From positions 248,001-312,000 of the forward strand of contig JAMZAV010000008.1 of assembly GCA_024449915.1 (NCBI GenBank): a DNA stretch of 64,000 nucleotides, read 5' to 3'. How positions within the stretch are numbered: the stretch's first letter is position 1; each line of letters begins with the position of its first letter. The stretch comes from Sweltsa coloradensis (Eukaryota; Arthropoda; Insecta; Plecoptera; Chloroperlidae). Below the pieces are notes generated by a model. That model was not told the origin of the DNA. It searched no databases and saw only the letters and a program-made list of their open reading frames with translations. Of the stretch, positions 1 through 14,549 are shown one piece after another. Made by a program: the position numbers and the translations under genes.

Positions 1-3000
1 TTCGTTGGTTTCACAGAATACGAAAACCTGTCAAGAGATTGGTTCATGTTAAGTCTCAAGATAACTATTGGAAACATTAGTATTTCACACAATTTCAGTT
101 GGAAATTGCTGATACCGCCCTTTTCGTCCTGGCGTGTTATTCCCTTAATGCGGGCGTTATATTTAAGTGGTAGAGCGGGAAGGCAATACAAGAGCAGCAG
201 ACGGACTGAATATAAAGAATGGTCGCCGGGTTGTCATGTTGGAGTCAGCTGGCGGGGATCAACAAGCCAGCAGTCACCCCCCCCCCCACCCCCTCCGTGC
301 AACATTGCCGGCATTAGTACACTTTTTATTTAGAGAGCTATTGAAATAGGCTCCCACGAGGCAAACCTTGAAATCGAATATGTGTATTCCCATAGGACAA
401 ACAAAGCACGTTTTTCTGAAATTCTTCTTCCATTTTATACCTATTTATTTTATGGAGACTTACATAATTCGAATAGAGGTTTACTTAGACGCATAGGAAT
501 AATAAAAATACATTTTTAATACAGGGAATAAATTAATGTAGGCCTATGTATCTATATGCATTTTTCTGAATAAACTCTAAATGTGGAAATGGCGTCTTGT
601 TATCTTCACGAAGAGTTGCCGTTTGATCAGTACATTTCCTTCTAAGGCAAATCCATCTGCCAGGCTGTTATTAACTAACAAGCGCAAAGACGTAAAGTGA
701 ATCAAACTGGTGTTTAAATATTCATGCGGTGTGTTCGTAAAAATAAGAGAAAGAATAAGGCAATAGAGGTTAGCCTCCCCTCGCCCCTCGCCGCGCCACG
801 GCACGCTTCCTACCAGAGCTGATAGCTAGGACCATGATGCTCAGACAAGCTTCGAAATACAAATTAAATTTCCTTTTTTCATCAATCTTGCTGGTAAATG
901 CATACACAATTTGTTAATGTAAACGACTGTTTAGTTATGTAAATTGTGTTGATAGTAAAAGTACAAAATGTATTCTAAGATAGCATGAAAAATGATAGGT
1001 GAGCGATGTTCATTTCTAACATTATTTTTGGCTTAAATTCTTGGAACAAGGGTCGATTTATTACGATACTTGACGGGAAACCAACCAAAGTTATAGTAGA
1101 CTTTACCACTCAGAACAACTTGGTGATATTAATAAGACTGAATTAAAGAATGTCGTACACACGACATGGTTATATATTATTCTTAATTGTGTCAAAGTAA
1201 ACTTAAATAACTATGCAGTGTGAAGTTTTATGTTTTATTTAGAAGCAACCTTCAATTTGGATATTCAAGAAACCAATTAGGTACAATTTATGAATTCTAT
1301 CGTTTACCGAAAATATCTCTTGATATATTAACTTATGGTTGTGCAAAGATTATATGTTTCAATGGTGGACCACGCAAATAGTTTTAGAACGAAGTTGCGT
1401 AGCTATTATAGTAAAATGCATTGTATCTCAAATATGTTTGTTCATTTTATAAACCTCTATAAAAAGCTTTTCATGAAAATGAAGATAATAACTAGATAAC
1501 ATCTGGCTCTGCATTTAAGTTATCTGGTATTTTATTGACAGTGCCTTTGCAAAGATAGTAAGTACGACTTACAATTATCCGACCGTTTTGCACGAAATAA
1601 TTGCCTTGTTTTTCAGAAGTTAACGCTATTTCAAAGAGTTTAGTTTTTATCAGACACAGGGTTAAATACTCAATAACATCACTTTGCCATAAGACATGGC
1701 AATTCTTTAACTTGGACAAAAACACGTTGTAAACTGCCTTCAAATTTTTAATCACCACTTATTATATCGTACGAAACATAAACTATACACACATTCTTAT
1801 CATAGCAACACAATGCGCATGCTTAATTAACGTACGACAGAAAATATAAATCTATAATTTATATTATAATACTGGAACAAAATTTCAAATCTTTACAAAG
1901 TGGATGATTGATGAACGCAATACTGTATGCGTGATTATGTTATCACATATTTATGGATAGTTTGACTCTGGGTTAGCTAAATCAGGAAATAAAACTTTAT
2001 ACCATAAGCCCAGGTGACAAATAGTGTAAAGTACACACACGCATTATATACTCAAAAGATATAAGTGCTTCCTAGAATTTCCATATGCCATCATAAATTT
2101 TAAATGAGAGAACACTTTGGCCAAAAGATAACAAAACCGTAAAAATCTATCTATATCTGATCCTTTCAAAACTTGACAGAACAGAAACTACTGAATTTGA
2201 AAGAATACATTTGTGCTCTTGATTCAATCTTACGCTTTGTTCCAATAAAAAAAAATACTGATCAGGCAAACAAATCGATACCTTAAGTCCACCACAATCT
2301 CTTTTAAACATGTAACACGTCCACCTTACAAAAGAAATGCAACAACATGCTAGCAGACTACACCTTACGGTAACTTAAAATCATTCTAATAAACGATGAC
2401 AAACATTGTAACCGCACTGTTAGGGTAAAACATCCTCATGCCAGACGAATCCAACCTCCTAACCAGTGAATATATCGGTCTCGGGTTGGAAAAGCACAGC
2501 ACCTTCCATTAGAGATCAAGATTTGATTATGTGGGGTTAAATGTTTCAGTGCTCACTGCTCATATATCAAGACACTAATTTATTGCTCTTTGGAAGCAAT
2601 TTACATCTTCCGCTGGCAACGAGGAACCGCCACGTCACTGTGTAGCTCGTATTTAAAAACAACTAGAACACCACTTTAACAAAATCAACGAGAAGGAAAC
2701 AATTGTGATGCCAACTATACTCAAATAATATATAACACTTAATGTATAGTATATAATGTTTAAACAATGCTCGCCACAATTTTTACGAGTTCTGTTGAAG
2801 TAGGGAGAGTACATTATTTAAAAGAATAAAATAATTTACAAAATGATTGGAAAATAATATAAATATTTTTCACTGTAATAGTGTCTTGTAGCCAAGTTTT
2901 AGTAAAGGGTACAGGCCGTAAAGATTCTGCGTGTTTAAAGATGTTTTTTTGCATAGTTGCATAGTTAGTTATAATTTTAAACTATTAAATAATATTTTAA

Positions 3001-4240
3001 AAATACCGCGAGCAAAATAAAGGATTGCTAAATTAATGGATCTTAATTTCTTCGTTCGCGCATTTTAAACACATAGACAGAGCTACTTCACTAGTGGAGA
3101 AACGTTATTAATAATTATATTCATTACAGTATCCATGTAAGTCCTCTAACATACTCCTTAATCAATTATGTATACTTTCGAACATTTTGTAAACTCGTAC
3201 AACATAGAAGGTAGAAAGGCTGAAATTGTGCCAGCATACCAGTCCCAACGGTAGAATGTCTCGCGGACAACAGTTTACGAATTTATATTTAAATACTCAC
3301 AACCCTGACATTTGGAATGTCGTTCACATTAAATTTCTAATGAACTTGAACAGAACTAACTAAACTTGAGTTTCGTATGTTTATTTGAACATTTTCTTAT
3401 GGTTCATGTAACAATATGAATATACTCGTACTCAACTGTAGTATCGCATGTATGTGCGACATCAAGCAGTAGTAGTAAGTAAGTGATGCCAATTTAAGAT
3501 TAAGTCTTTGACTTTTATGGTATTTCTAATACAATTTAAATTGCCATTATCCAGAAAAAGTGTAAATTGCACCCAGACCAAACACGCACAAAACGTAAGG
3601 AATTATGAGCAACGTAAAAGGCAATTGCTTCATATACTTGCGGTTTAGCTGGTTTTAAAATTATGTTGACAAATTAAATGTGTAAGTTGGGAATATTATT
3701 TGTTCTTATGAACTAGCTTTATTGTGACTTTTAAAAGGATGTGTTGGATACATGATTTCGTAAAGTATCTAGTTCAAACACAATGTAAATGTAAATGTAA
3801 ATGAATGCACCCTTGCCAGTAAACATTACGCTATTCCTGGCTAACAAGTACTCTTGTCCCAACCAAGCCCGTAACGAATATTATCTACGCCGCATCTCTT
3901 TAACTAAATAAACTGCAAATCTATGGCGGGTTCGTTTTCATCCCTTCCCGGCCTAATCCTAGCCCCAAACACTTTTTTAAAAACAGATTGCTTATGTTAA
4001 CAAATGAAGTAATTTGCTCGTTGTACTTCTCCTCCAATTACATTAAAATATTGTATATTGAAATGTATTCCGAGGTTGCAGAGGAAACAGGTTGCCCTCA
4101 GGTGGTGTTTTCGTTGGCCAGAAAACTAATTACTTGCGTGTTGATAGTAAAACCCATGCAAATTGTTCAGAGGGGTTCTTTATCTTGTTTTGATATTTTT
4201 TAATGAAATTTCGTCCACGAGCTGATGAATAAGCTAGGGA
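1..4240. other. AT-rich non-coding stretch
   Basis: I see no gene, RNA or clear mobile element here. Open frames are short (under 100 codons), hydrophobic or low-complexity, and match no family I know. A run of C broken by one A lies near 278-296, and a short TGTAAA/ATGTAA repeat lies at about 3783-3802. The rest is unstructured AT-rich sequence with many short A and T runs. Confidence 0.6.
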
Positions 4241-4278
4241 TTCAACCCGAAATGTGTTGGCGAAGGTGATTATATGAC

Positions 4279-4345
4279 GGTAAGTGCGGGGGGGAGGGGG
4301 TGGTGTGCGAGTGTGAGTGAGTAAGTGTGAGTGTGGGTGTGGTTC
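4279..4345 (+). repeat. G/GT-rich low-complexity tract
   Basis: A G-run (about 4288-4301) passes into alternating GTGTGAGT-type sequence. It is simple low-complexity DNA lying just upstream of a dispersed repeat. The reverse-strand open frame here (Ser/Thr/Pro/His-rich) is a by-product of the repeat, not a gene. Confidence 0.7.
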
Positions 4346-4492
4346 TGGGTAGTAATAGTAGTGAAATAATGTATAAATTAGGAGTTCTACCCAAAATGAA
4401 TTGATGTAGGTGGTAAGTAAATGTGACTAGGTGTGTGGATGAGGTTGGGCTAGGGGGAACAAATTCAATAGATCGGAATTTATTTGTGTTAT

Positions 4493-5121
4493 GCGGGTAC
4501 CCGAAATTACGGTTAAATAACAATCATCAAAAAAGGTACCCGATTTTAGCGCAACGAAAAAATAAATTTTAATTGAGATGGTGGAGGTGCCGGTCCAGAC
4601 AATTTTTAATCTACATCTTATATGTTATACAAAATTCCATTCAATGAAAATCTAGAAAATAGAAATAAATTAATTAGAAGGAAATTATAATGTATCATTC
4701 TTGATTCACAAGTTCAATTCATGGTGCATTTTTACATGCAGTATTATAACGGTAGTCTTTTTCCGACACGACTGTCAAAACCTCTACCCGCTCAGCCTTA
4801 GTATTTATACATAAATGGGTACGGAAGTACCCAAAATAGGGAGCGAAGCTACGCAATCAATAGATTGCCGAAAAAGAACACAAAATTAAAATCTTATAGT
4901 GCATTAAAATCATTGATAAAGGTACCGATACAAAAATGTCACAACTAAAAGACGCTAGCACCAAAGGGTGAAAATGTTTTGTATGTGTCATCTTTGTTAA
5001 AATGCAATGTTAACAAAACCGCATGACAATCGGACGTCATGCTCGTGAGACGTTACACACACAGACGGACGGACGGACGGACTGACTGACTAAGTGGTGG
5101 TTATTAGAGAGTTTCGCTCCC
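4493..5121 (+). repeat. Dispersed repeat copy 1 (head box plus tail module)
   Basis: This copy carries both modules of the unnamed family. A GGTACCCGA-like segment lies upstream, the head box is at 4580-4594 and is followed by TCCAGACAATTTTTAAT, and the tail module is at about 4980-5121. The tail contains ATCGGACGTCAT (from 5029), CGTGAGACGTTACACAC (5044-5060) and a GGAC run (5065-5080), and ends at a TTCGCTCCCTAA end (5110-5121). A small hairpin, GGGTAC-GGAA-GTACCC, sits at 4815-4830, followed by GGGAGCGAAGCTACGC. The central 400 bp between modules is AT-rich and not shared with all copies. It may be a non-autonomous transposon or a composite of two. I do not recognise the family. Confidence 0.65.
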
Positions 5122-8100
5122 TAACTCGTTGAGTACACGGCTGTCTTATTTCTGTTTTGTATCGAAGTGTAATAACTACAAGGTTTAAGATTGACTATTC
5201 AATTTATAATAATACAAATTATTGACATTGTCAAGGCCTAGTATAGAGTAAGTAATAAAAGTTGTAATGACACGAAAACGTTTATCTCTAAGTTAATGCT
5301 GAAAATTAGAAAGATAAAAATGCCTAAATTTATTTATATAACCCCACGATATATTTAAAGCATGTTGTCTGGTGCTTATAAACCTTATCGTCAATCATTA
5401 CAAGTCGTTTACATCTATTTTAGATTCTTAGATGTAAATGTGTACCTGATTAATAAATAATCATAGGTCTTAATGGAACCGTCAATGTAATATCAAGTTG
5501 ACTACAACTGGATTAGACATTCTTTTCATCAAGATATATTCATAGGAGAGGATGATTGTGGTCTCTCCTGTGAAAGTAAAATGCTAAAGAAGCCAGCCAG
5601 GCCCGCGGTGTCGGACGAGAGGTTGAGGAAGTTGTGGGGGTTGTGGGGGAAGGGGTGGGGTCGACGCGACTCGCCTATGTCAACTGCCCGAAGCACAAAC
5701 GCCACGCTTTCGTATGGAGACATCACCCGTTGCTATGGATACTAACTTCATAACATTACTACTAACAAATTCAAACGGGACATCAAAACAAACTATTATC
5801 TAAAGGAACAGAATGCCCACTGCTACGTAGAATTTGTCTTCTATCAATATTTGTCTTCTGAAATCGCGTCAAGATCATTTTTGAGCTGCTTACACAACAA
5901 AGGGAGACAGAAATCTAGGTGTTTACTCTACACTTGTTCGCTTATCTATCAAGATTCTTGAGATGTTATATACTTGAAAGTTTGCTTTCTTTCCTCCCCT
6001 CCGCTCTTCTCTCCACCCACTGATCTCCCTCTCTCGAAGTAAGTTTCGAGCGCTTTGTATTCAAAACGGGCAACTGACCGCAAAGTGAAGGAGACCGAAC
6101 ATCGCATTCAGGTAGCGCCGAGGAATACGTTGCCTTATCGTCATCCCGGTGTCGGCCATTGTTAAACCTGGGGATTATTGCCAGATACCAGACCACACAA
6201 CATACTAGAAACCATTACATTACTACGCGACACTTTTGTTGAGGGTTTAAATGTTCACAGGTATCGATTTATGATCACGTGCGAAACATAACATCACATT
6301 TTGAATATATAATACTTAACAGTGGCTATGTTTGCATATACGAGATGTATTTACATTCCATAAAACTGCAGCATTGCGTTTTTAGATAAAGAGTATGATG
6401 AACTACAAGGCGACTAAGACAATTCATTTTATGTTATACGCAACTAAATACATTATTTCTGTCAGTAGTACATTGTAAAAAATATTTTTCCTCTTAGTAT
6501 TGGTATTGTCGTTTATCCTTAGTTTCTCCATGGACTAACACACACAGCACAGCTTAACAGACACATACAGCACAAACTTAATATTCAAACATACACACCG
6601 TCAAAAAACTTCCGTGCTGACTCGTACGGTTGGGGCGCATGTGCAAAGGGTGGGACTAAAAGGGAAATGGGTTCGAATTTCTGGAGTTGTCTTTCGCTCT
6701 ATTCGTCTAGCTATATTTTAAACATTGCATTATTAGCGAAATTAAACAAAATGCCAACACATTTAGATCCAGCCATACTTACTACATATACTATACACAT
6801 GCTAACAATAATGTTCAGGACAAGGTAGGGCTATGTACCGACGTTACATCAACAATTAATTATAATGTGAACGTTATTATTATTTCTATAAATTACTCTA
6901 TACATTGATTCAAGAAGGAAAGTGTTAACTGAAAAATGAAAAACAAATTGCACGCAAATAAGTTTAAAATTGATGCGTTTCGATTGTTTATTAAACAATT
7001 AAAACTCGCATTTAGAGAAGTTATTAAAAGCTATCATGTTAATTGGCTTATAAACTATTTCGAGTGGTATAATATTCCCACGATCGAAAGTGTGTTTTGT
7101 TTTTCCACTGCAGTTGTATTAGACGGTGACGTTCTAGTTTCTCAATCACCCCACATTAGCTTCTATGACTGAGGAAATCCTCCGAGGGCTTCAGTCAAGA
7201 TGGACGACTCCTCAGGGAGTCACTTGGGGCTTTTCGAATGAAAATCTAATGTAAAACCACTGCGCTTCCCCGACCTAAGCCCAGGGAAAATGTCCACTTC
7301 ACAGCCGAAGACTAAGCTGCGCCGCGCAACGGCATCGTTTTCCGGCTTGTTCGGCCAAATTTATCTTTTTTCACTCTCCTATTTCGATGCAATTGTACTT
7401 TTAACAATTGTGTGAACGGTATGGTTAAAACATCACTAAGGACTGGGGGAATGATGCAATAAACTTGGAATGGACTGGAGGGAAGCAATCAGCCACAGCC
7501 TAAACCCCAACGCCATCGCGCAAGAGAATTGGGTCCTCTGAATATAGAACAAGTTGAGTTGAGACGTCTTCTGAGTAATACAAACTCGGACCTAGACTAG
7601 AATCATGATTGAAAAATATGTAGGCTAAGTGAAGAATTTTAAAATGAAAAAGAAAAGAAACTCGAACGCGTCGTCTCACCATTCATCACGCGAATGCGAA
7701 TCCTTTAGCTCAGCTTGGGTAAGCCTGGGTTAGGACGGTCTCGAGAAGGGCACTTTACTCTGCATTACATTAAGGAAGTAGTTGGCCGGATAAACACACC
7801 CCATTTCATAGGGACGATATGCCCTTGTTGCGCGATATACCAATGCAATTTCCCTATTGATTCAATTATCGTCTATGACTATGTGGACAATAAAATCAAG
7901 TGCTTGATTTCGCATAAATTCGCAAAGAGAAACACTTGTAGCTGATGTTTGAAATTCTAGCATTCAAATGAATATTTTATTAATGGATTTTCATTGTTGT
8001 TTAGACCGAGAAAATGAAATGTAAATACTAATTTGCTCATTTTGTGTGTTTTGAAAGTTAAAGTTTCGAATTGTTTGTGACATGACTGGCAAGAGCTAAG

Positions 8101-10724
8101 TTAGGTCTATGAAATTGTGGGATGCTGTGTTTTATATGTTTTGTTTTATCAAGGGCACAGAGTATAGTATACGATTTATTTTTTACTCTTCCACCAAAAT
8201 ACCATATGCGCCCATATTCATTGATAAAAAATACTTTAAATTACAACAAACGTAATAATAAAACACATTGAAACTATTAAATATTTATTATACCACACAA
8301 AAATAATTGGACATTTTACTGTTTTTAGGTAGCCTAGGTGTAATAATTAAAACAACAAACTGTACACTAAAGACAAAAATATATTATCTAAGATGGCTAG
8401 ACAGACTGTATAGGCTATAACTACCAGACAAATTTAAGAGAAAAGTTAAAAAATATTTTTTGTGGAATTGGCATGCCAAAGTAGATGCTTAGGCCTCTTA
8501 AATTGTAATTATATTGAAACATAATAATCCCAAAATATAAATGAGTCATCTTGCGTAAAAACTGACGACTCCCAGCCAGCCAGTTTTTACATTCATCGCT
8601 CTAACCTATAAAATAATAAATATGAGAACAGACACATTCATCTACTTTAGTAGGCACAACAATACATTTTGATGAAGTTAATAACTGGACTGACCTCTAT
8701 GCGTGCACAGCTTGTGGTATAGAATGGTTATTGATCAATAAATATATCACTGTTTATTCATCTGACTACGTATGTGCTGTTTTAATTTTCAACAAGTTTG
8801 TGTCTACAATATAATATTGTGAGTGCAACTTCGAAGGATTCCAAATGAATTTGAAGCGCAAACCTCCGAATATATTTTAATCGTGCCACTCATCGTTTGA
8901 AAAAAAATACATTTTAATGTTGCTAAATTGTTGAGTAAATAAAGGATTGGACAAAAGTGAACTTAAGATGAATTTATCAACACAAAAATGGATACAAAAA
9001 AATAAAATTTTATTTATTTTTAATCTTGCATACACGCGACAGTCAATTACTTAAGAAATTTCAAACACTTGTTTTGTTCAAGCCTTAATTTACATAGCTA
9101 TGACAACTACGGAAATTGTTCAGGTGTGTGAAGTATTTTTTAAGATAAGATAATAGGGCAAAGCGTCCTGTTTTTACAAGCATATTATAAAACTGCTGAG
9201 ACATTAAAATGGAACCTTGTGGAACTCCACTGCGTATTTCCGTAAATTCAACCTTTCTCTTGCCAGAATTTAATATACGTACTGATACAAATACTCAGAA
9301 ATGTTTTTGATTTTTCGAGGCATTTAAGCGAATTGCGCTATTTTCTGAAGACTCCGTGAGTCGTTCGCGGTTCATTGTAAAAAATGCCTTTAGTTATGAT
9401 AATGATAATATCATCATAGTCATGATGCGATTCAAATTAATTTATGGTTGCCAAGATAATAAAATAAACATTTAAACTAATGTAAACCTTTCTCAATTTT
9501 TTGCTTTTTTAACCCAATGTGAAATGTGGCATTTTTAACAATAAAATTTAATTGTAATTGCAATAGAAATAATTATTTAAAAAATTATATAAACTACATT
9601 TTGTAAGACCAACAGTTTTCTAGGAATGTTTGTGCATAGACATTGTCCGTGTAATATAATGATTTAGTTTCTACATCAAGTGTTGGTTAAGTGATTTGTA
9701 AAGCAATTGGTATCACATCACACCATTAACACAATAATAAATCCACCTGCCCCCCCCCTTACGTCTAACCCAAATCGTCCTAACAGACAAACACAACTAT
9801 ACCTTCAACATAAATAGGTGAACATCTCAGCATTCTGCATCATAGTTTAAACTTTAAATCAAAGAAAAAGATGGGGCCAGTTCAACCGAAAGTTATTAAT
9901 ATACAATTTACTAACAGCCAAAACCCCATAAATTTCTTTACCTAGGGGCAAGAGGGGGCAAGTAAATGTTGTTGTTATTAGTTTTGCTACCTACGTGGAT
10001 ATGGATTTTATAACATAATTTGTGAAAGTTGGTGCGTGTGGGGGCGTTTGCATGGTTAGGCCCCCGGCGAGGTCAATCTGCCCACCTAACTGAGATTAAC
10101 GAAGTGTAAATATTGTGTCGGCTTTCACGTGCATCTTCAAATGAGAGTTTATTTTCTCAGATTTTATAACAAGAATTACATTTTTCCATTATCGTTAGCA
10201 CCTTACCTGCTTGGCTATAAGGCCGGGGCTCTATCTCCGCGTTCTAAATATACGGTTCATAATTAAATGGTTAATCAATATACACAAGAAAACGAGAAGA
10301 TAAGCAAGATTTTCGATTAAGATCTACGTAGTGTATTACAATATCGTTTATAACGAGAGCAATGTTCTAGTTAACCTATCAGAAACAATAATGAAGCTGA
10401 AAAAGTAAGTAGATTAAGGTGATGTAACGTTTTATTATAAGATTTTTTTTAAATGAGCTACTAACTTAGTGCTTCTATGAACTTCTGACATGACGAATAA
10501 ACGTAGTATTTATCTTTTGGGTAAGTTTTACGCTATTGTTGTAATGATATTAATGGTAAGTATGGCGGCCAGAGTCCAGCTCACAATTAGGGTTGGATTT
10601 ACTATTTACTTTTATTTTCTATATTGCGTTATATTGTTTTAAAGCGCGTAGATAGCATAGGTGTAGGGCGTACGGACAAATGTATGGAATGCAAGATAGT
10701 TATACCATACAACATATTGGTAAG
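5122..10724. other. Non-coding stretch with minor repeat traces
   Basis: No gene is visible. A G-rich tract lies at 5625-5665 (GTGGGGG repeated), a possible SINE relic at 7166-7200, and a C-run at 9750-9758. A spaced inverted sequence near 9397-9420 (ATGATAATGATAATATCATCATAGTCATGAT type) is short and AT-rich. Remaining sequence is unstructured. Confidence 0.55.
7164..7203 (-). repeat. Possible SINE body relic
   Basis: The stretch GACTGAGGAAATCCTCCGAGG...CTTCAGTC aligns by eye with the central body of the SINE at 33757-33984 (GACTGAGGAAAACCTCGG...CTTCAGTC) in the same orientation. Only about 40 bp are shared and no tRNA-like head is visible, so this is either a short remnant or a chance match. 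Confidence 0.35.
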
Positions 10725-11045
10725 TGTTTTGGGGTACCCGAAATTTTGTCTCCTGTCGGGTATTTGGGGCCGACCATAGTAAAGAAGGTACACGATTTTC
10801 GGGCAACAAATAATATATTTTTGGGGAATGGTGGAGGTGCCGGTCCAGACAATTTTAATTTATAGCTTATACAAAATGAAATTTTTAAATAATACATGCA
10901 TTAGAAAATGAATTGAAAAATCGTAATGTTTGTTTCTTCAAAAATAAAATTATATTTTTATTTTTACTTGCAGTGTTATAACGGCAGCCTTTTCCCTACC
11001 CGACTAGAAAACCCAAAGAAGTTTAGTAATCAAACCTGACTTTAC
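10725..11045 (+). repeat. Dispersed repeat copy 2 (head module only)
   Basis: This copy belongs to the same subfamily as the one at 4493. Shared blocks, in order, are GGTACCCGAAATT (10732), TCGGGTATTTGGGGCC, the GGTACACGATTTTCG segment, the head box at 10830-10844 followed by TCCAGACAATTTTAATT, and a block near 10971 (GCAGTGTTATAACGGCAGCC, matched at about 4738). The conserved tail module is absent. The inverted pair TACCCGA / TCGGGTA (about 10733-10760) could form a hairpin. Confidence 0.65.
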
Positions 11046-12246
11046 TGACAAAACATCTAACCGCACAGTCCTTATATTAATTATAATGGCTTGACTAAAT
11101 ATAATAAAACAATAGCAGATAGCCAATCCGAACATTGTTGGAGGAATCTTCCAGGTATTTTTTTTCATTTAAGTCAGAATAATAGGAAATGACTCAAACA
11201 AAACTTTAGACGAATGATTGCTGATGAAGTCAACTAGGAAAGCCATAATTTGACTACTAAATCAGTAACATCTGTTCAAACGTATATAATAAAACATAAT
11301 ATATTTGGGGGAAATCACTTTAAAAGTGGTCTCACTCGTTAAAATAAATACAATATCTAAATCACAATAAAACATGCGACGGCAGACGCTGATAAAATGT
11401 TGTTATATCAGCCAACTATTGATTTGAGTAATTCTTAAAATTAGCCACGTAACGCAGCAGTCTTATTTTATCCCAACGCTAAACATTTGTCATCCATATT
11501 TAAACAGCTATACAATTTAAGAGCGTCTATCTACGGTTCTATCCTAAAATATCATTTGAGACGGCGATGTATTCTCTCGCTCTGAGTGGAAGTGAAGAAC
11601 GCTTTGTGAGTGTGATGGGCTATCCTCAGTGTTGCCATGCTGTAAGGTGGGACCGACGCTCGCTCATGGTTTCTATAGTTAACAGTATCAAAATATTTGT
11701 CGTTTGTTCTCAACATTTCTTCATCCCGCGCTTTGTTCGCGGATAACTGAAGAAGATTAAGCTGGCCTTTGTTCGCACAGTTTGCCCCAACAACGGTGTT
11801 AATCCGAAGAGCAAATTGGAATTAGATTGTGGAGGTGTGATGCACAATGTTGGCTCGTTTGTCCCGTTTATTTCACGCAATAATAATTGATCGCAATGTG
11901 TTACAATGCACGGACCCAGAGTTGATGCTTTCTATGCATCCGGTCTACACAAATACGTGCAGCCAGTAGTAATGCACTAGCACCAGCCATCTATTGTTAC
12001 TAATAATAGCTTAATCGCGACCAAGTGATTATCACCTGACGGCAAAACCATCATCAAATAAACGCTTAAGTTATTATAATTGACAATATGTGACGTATTA
12101 ACACATTGTAGCCGCTGGTAGGTATGACAGACGCAGACAATTACAGCACTACGGTTAATAGAAATAGGCTGGTTGAAGCGACGTATCACATCTTCATAGA
12201 AATAGAGGTTTGATCTCTGAATAGAATCTAGGGATCGTAGAACTAA
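11046..12246. other. Non-coding stretch, nothing recognised
   Basis: AT-rich DNA with moderately higher GC around 11560-11660 and 11740-11960. I see no motif, repeat or credible reading frame. Short frames on the minus strand near 11977-12189 show no family features. Confidence 0.5.
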
Positions 12247-12550
12247 ACGAAACGAGAAGATTTACACTCAAGAAGAAAAACTACACAAAGCGAAGAAAAC
12301 TACACGATAAGTGGAAAACTTAAAAAAGTGGGGAAAACTACATAAAACGAGGAAAACTACACAAAGCGAGGAAAACTACACGAAGCGAGGAAAACTACAC
12401 AAAGCGAGGAAAACTACACAAAGCGAGAAAACTACACAAAGTGAGGAAAAACACAAAGTGAGAAAAATTACACAAAGCGAGGAAAACTACACAAAGTGAG
12501 AAGAACTACACAAAGCTAGGAGATCTACACAAACGCGGAGACGTACACGG
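12247..12550 (+). repeat. 19-bp purine-rich tandem array
   Basis: About 15 imperfect copies of a 19-bp unit, CGAGGAAAACTACACAAAG, run through this stretch. The period is measured between 12368 and 12387. Copies in the middle (12340-12430) are nearly identical, while both edges are degenerate, with substitutions and 1-2 bp indels. The plus-strand open frame over it (Lys/Thr/Glu-rich) is a translation of the repeat and not a protein. Confidence 0.85.
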
Positions 12551-14549
12551 AGCATGTTCTGCGTGGCCCAAGGCTTGGGGGTGAGATATTTGATATACGC
12601 AAGAAATGTACCCCTAGAGTTAAAACATAGCCTTGGGAGGGGGAGAGAGAACGGTGAGTTATGATTTATGCGGAGGGAGTTCAACAAAAATGAGCGGACA
12701 GATATTTTCAACAGATCCAATGGATAGTTATATAGTTTATCAGTCGTGCACAAATGTGCTTATGATTAGAGTACGTCGGTCTTTACAAGGACGTATAAAA
12801 AAGAATGCGAAATACAAGCTAACATTAATTTGGAAAAAGTGTATCCGTTAATATAAATTATTTTTTAAAAAAAAAAAAAAATGTGTGGAACATTTTGCCC
12901 CTGCAGAAAAGCATATATTTAGAGACTGCGTATTTTATTCGATGAGTATTACAAATTCAAAATAATATAGAATAAGAATTGTACGACTTAACATTAGATT
13001 AAGGATACTTCCGCCATGTGCTTGCAACGATTACCCTCTAAAAGAATTTGTGCAAAATTAGAATCAATAATAACCATCATAGCACTAGTAACAAAGTTAT
13101 CATTAAAAAACAATGGAGCAGAAAATGAAAAAAATGTTCTAATGCATTACTTAAAATATAATTATCTGTGTTTGGTAGAGAACGAGGTAAAGTATACCTG
13201 TGCTTTGTGAGGAAAGCATCATTACAGCACGGCTTCATTTGAAATCTCAAAGCGTTCAAAGGTAAAAATAATCACGTTCTACAAATAATATGTGCTTAAT
13301 GATTTCTCATACATGGGAAAACATCGTTACAACGATAAACCATAAAATATTATATGAATTTGCTTCGAACCCGTTAGTCAGCTTCTTATTTTCTTTCTTG
13401 TGCTGTTTCTTAAATCAACTCTTCTACATTATCCAGGTCCTCCATGCACATCCCCTGGCAATTGTAAGTAGCCATGCTAAGGTTTCAAGACCTCATTCCC
13501 GTACTTGCAGTAAGTTTCCTCCGCTGCTGGTGAATCTGTCTCAAGGGGGGAAATTCACGTTTATTATTACGTTTCTTCTGTCTGAAGTACACGGGGAATG
13601 TCAAAGCTATATAATGTAAGTACTAGAGAAAAGCAGATTTGTGCATACGGAGATCCCGAGCGTTGACCCACCTTAAGCTTGCCGAGACAAGGGGGTAATC
13701 GTAGTTTGAGTTGAGGCGAACGTCTCCGATCAGTCCCTTGCGAGGTGTCGCCCATTACCATCAGAATCATGTGTGAAGCCCAACGTGACATCACACGGAC
13801 AATACAATATCTCCGAGGCGTGGGTCCAGGGGTAGATAAGGGGGGGGGACAAGGGGCTGATTGTGGTCTGTGCTCTCCACTACTTTCGATTGCTCTTAGG
13901 AAATAGAACCCGCTCACCGAAGATGGGACATCAATACTCATTCATGTTTCAAGCTACGAGTGGGTTAAAATTTAACCAGTTCAAGTCAATCTTGTTGAAA
14001 AAGTTTCGAGACCAACTCTTGATTGTCCACTCGGAATCTTTTTCACTCAACCGCGCCGTTGCCTAGGCCCACTGAGAACAGATGATGGACGAGGGATGAA
14101 TAAAAGAACTGACGACTTGATCTACTGCTAGAAATTTGTCACCTATCTCAATACCATGAAGGAAAAATGAACTTGCGACAAAAACTAACAAAATAAAGAA
14201 CTGATCCATCAATGTCAGTCACTTTTTATGGCTCTCGTTGTCAAGACTTTATAGTTTATTCTTACACAAGCTGTGACCTTTTTCGTAGAATTAATGCGAT
14301 TGCGTGGCCATTGACCAGTTTAGCATATCAAAAATTGGTCCCATTATAAAAACGCACTCAACAACATAAAATTGATTATCAAGCCGGTCGTGGGCTTTCT
14401 CAAATCACTTCATTTACATGGCAAATATGATGCCGATCTCTTTCCTTTCTTCAACACTCGGCTTTCAATTTAAAAAGGAAGAACGCAGCACCAGTGATCA
14501 TTAGTTGCGCAAGATGTGTTCTCTGATACGAGCCAATTGATGTTGTCCT

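Noticed and set aside
10680..10897. Short frames on both strands giving Gly/Pro-rich peptides
   Set aside because: They are translations of the head module of the dispersed repeat. The same peptide pieces recur wherever the box occurs.
13567..13941. Minus-strand frame of 124 codons in GC-richer DNA
   Set aside because: The start is arbitrary, it is rich in Pro/Arg/Ser without motifs, and no splice or promoter signals could be placed.
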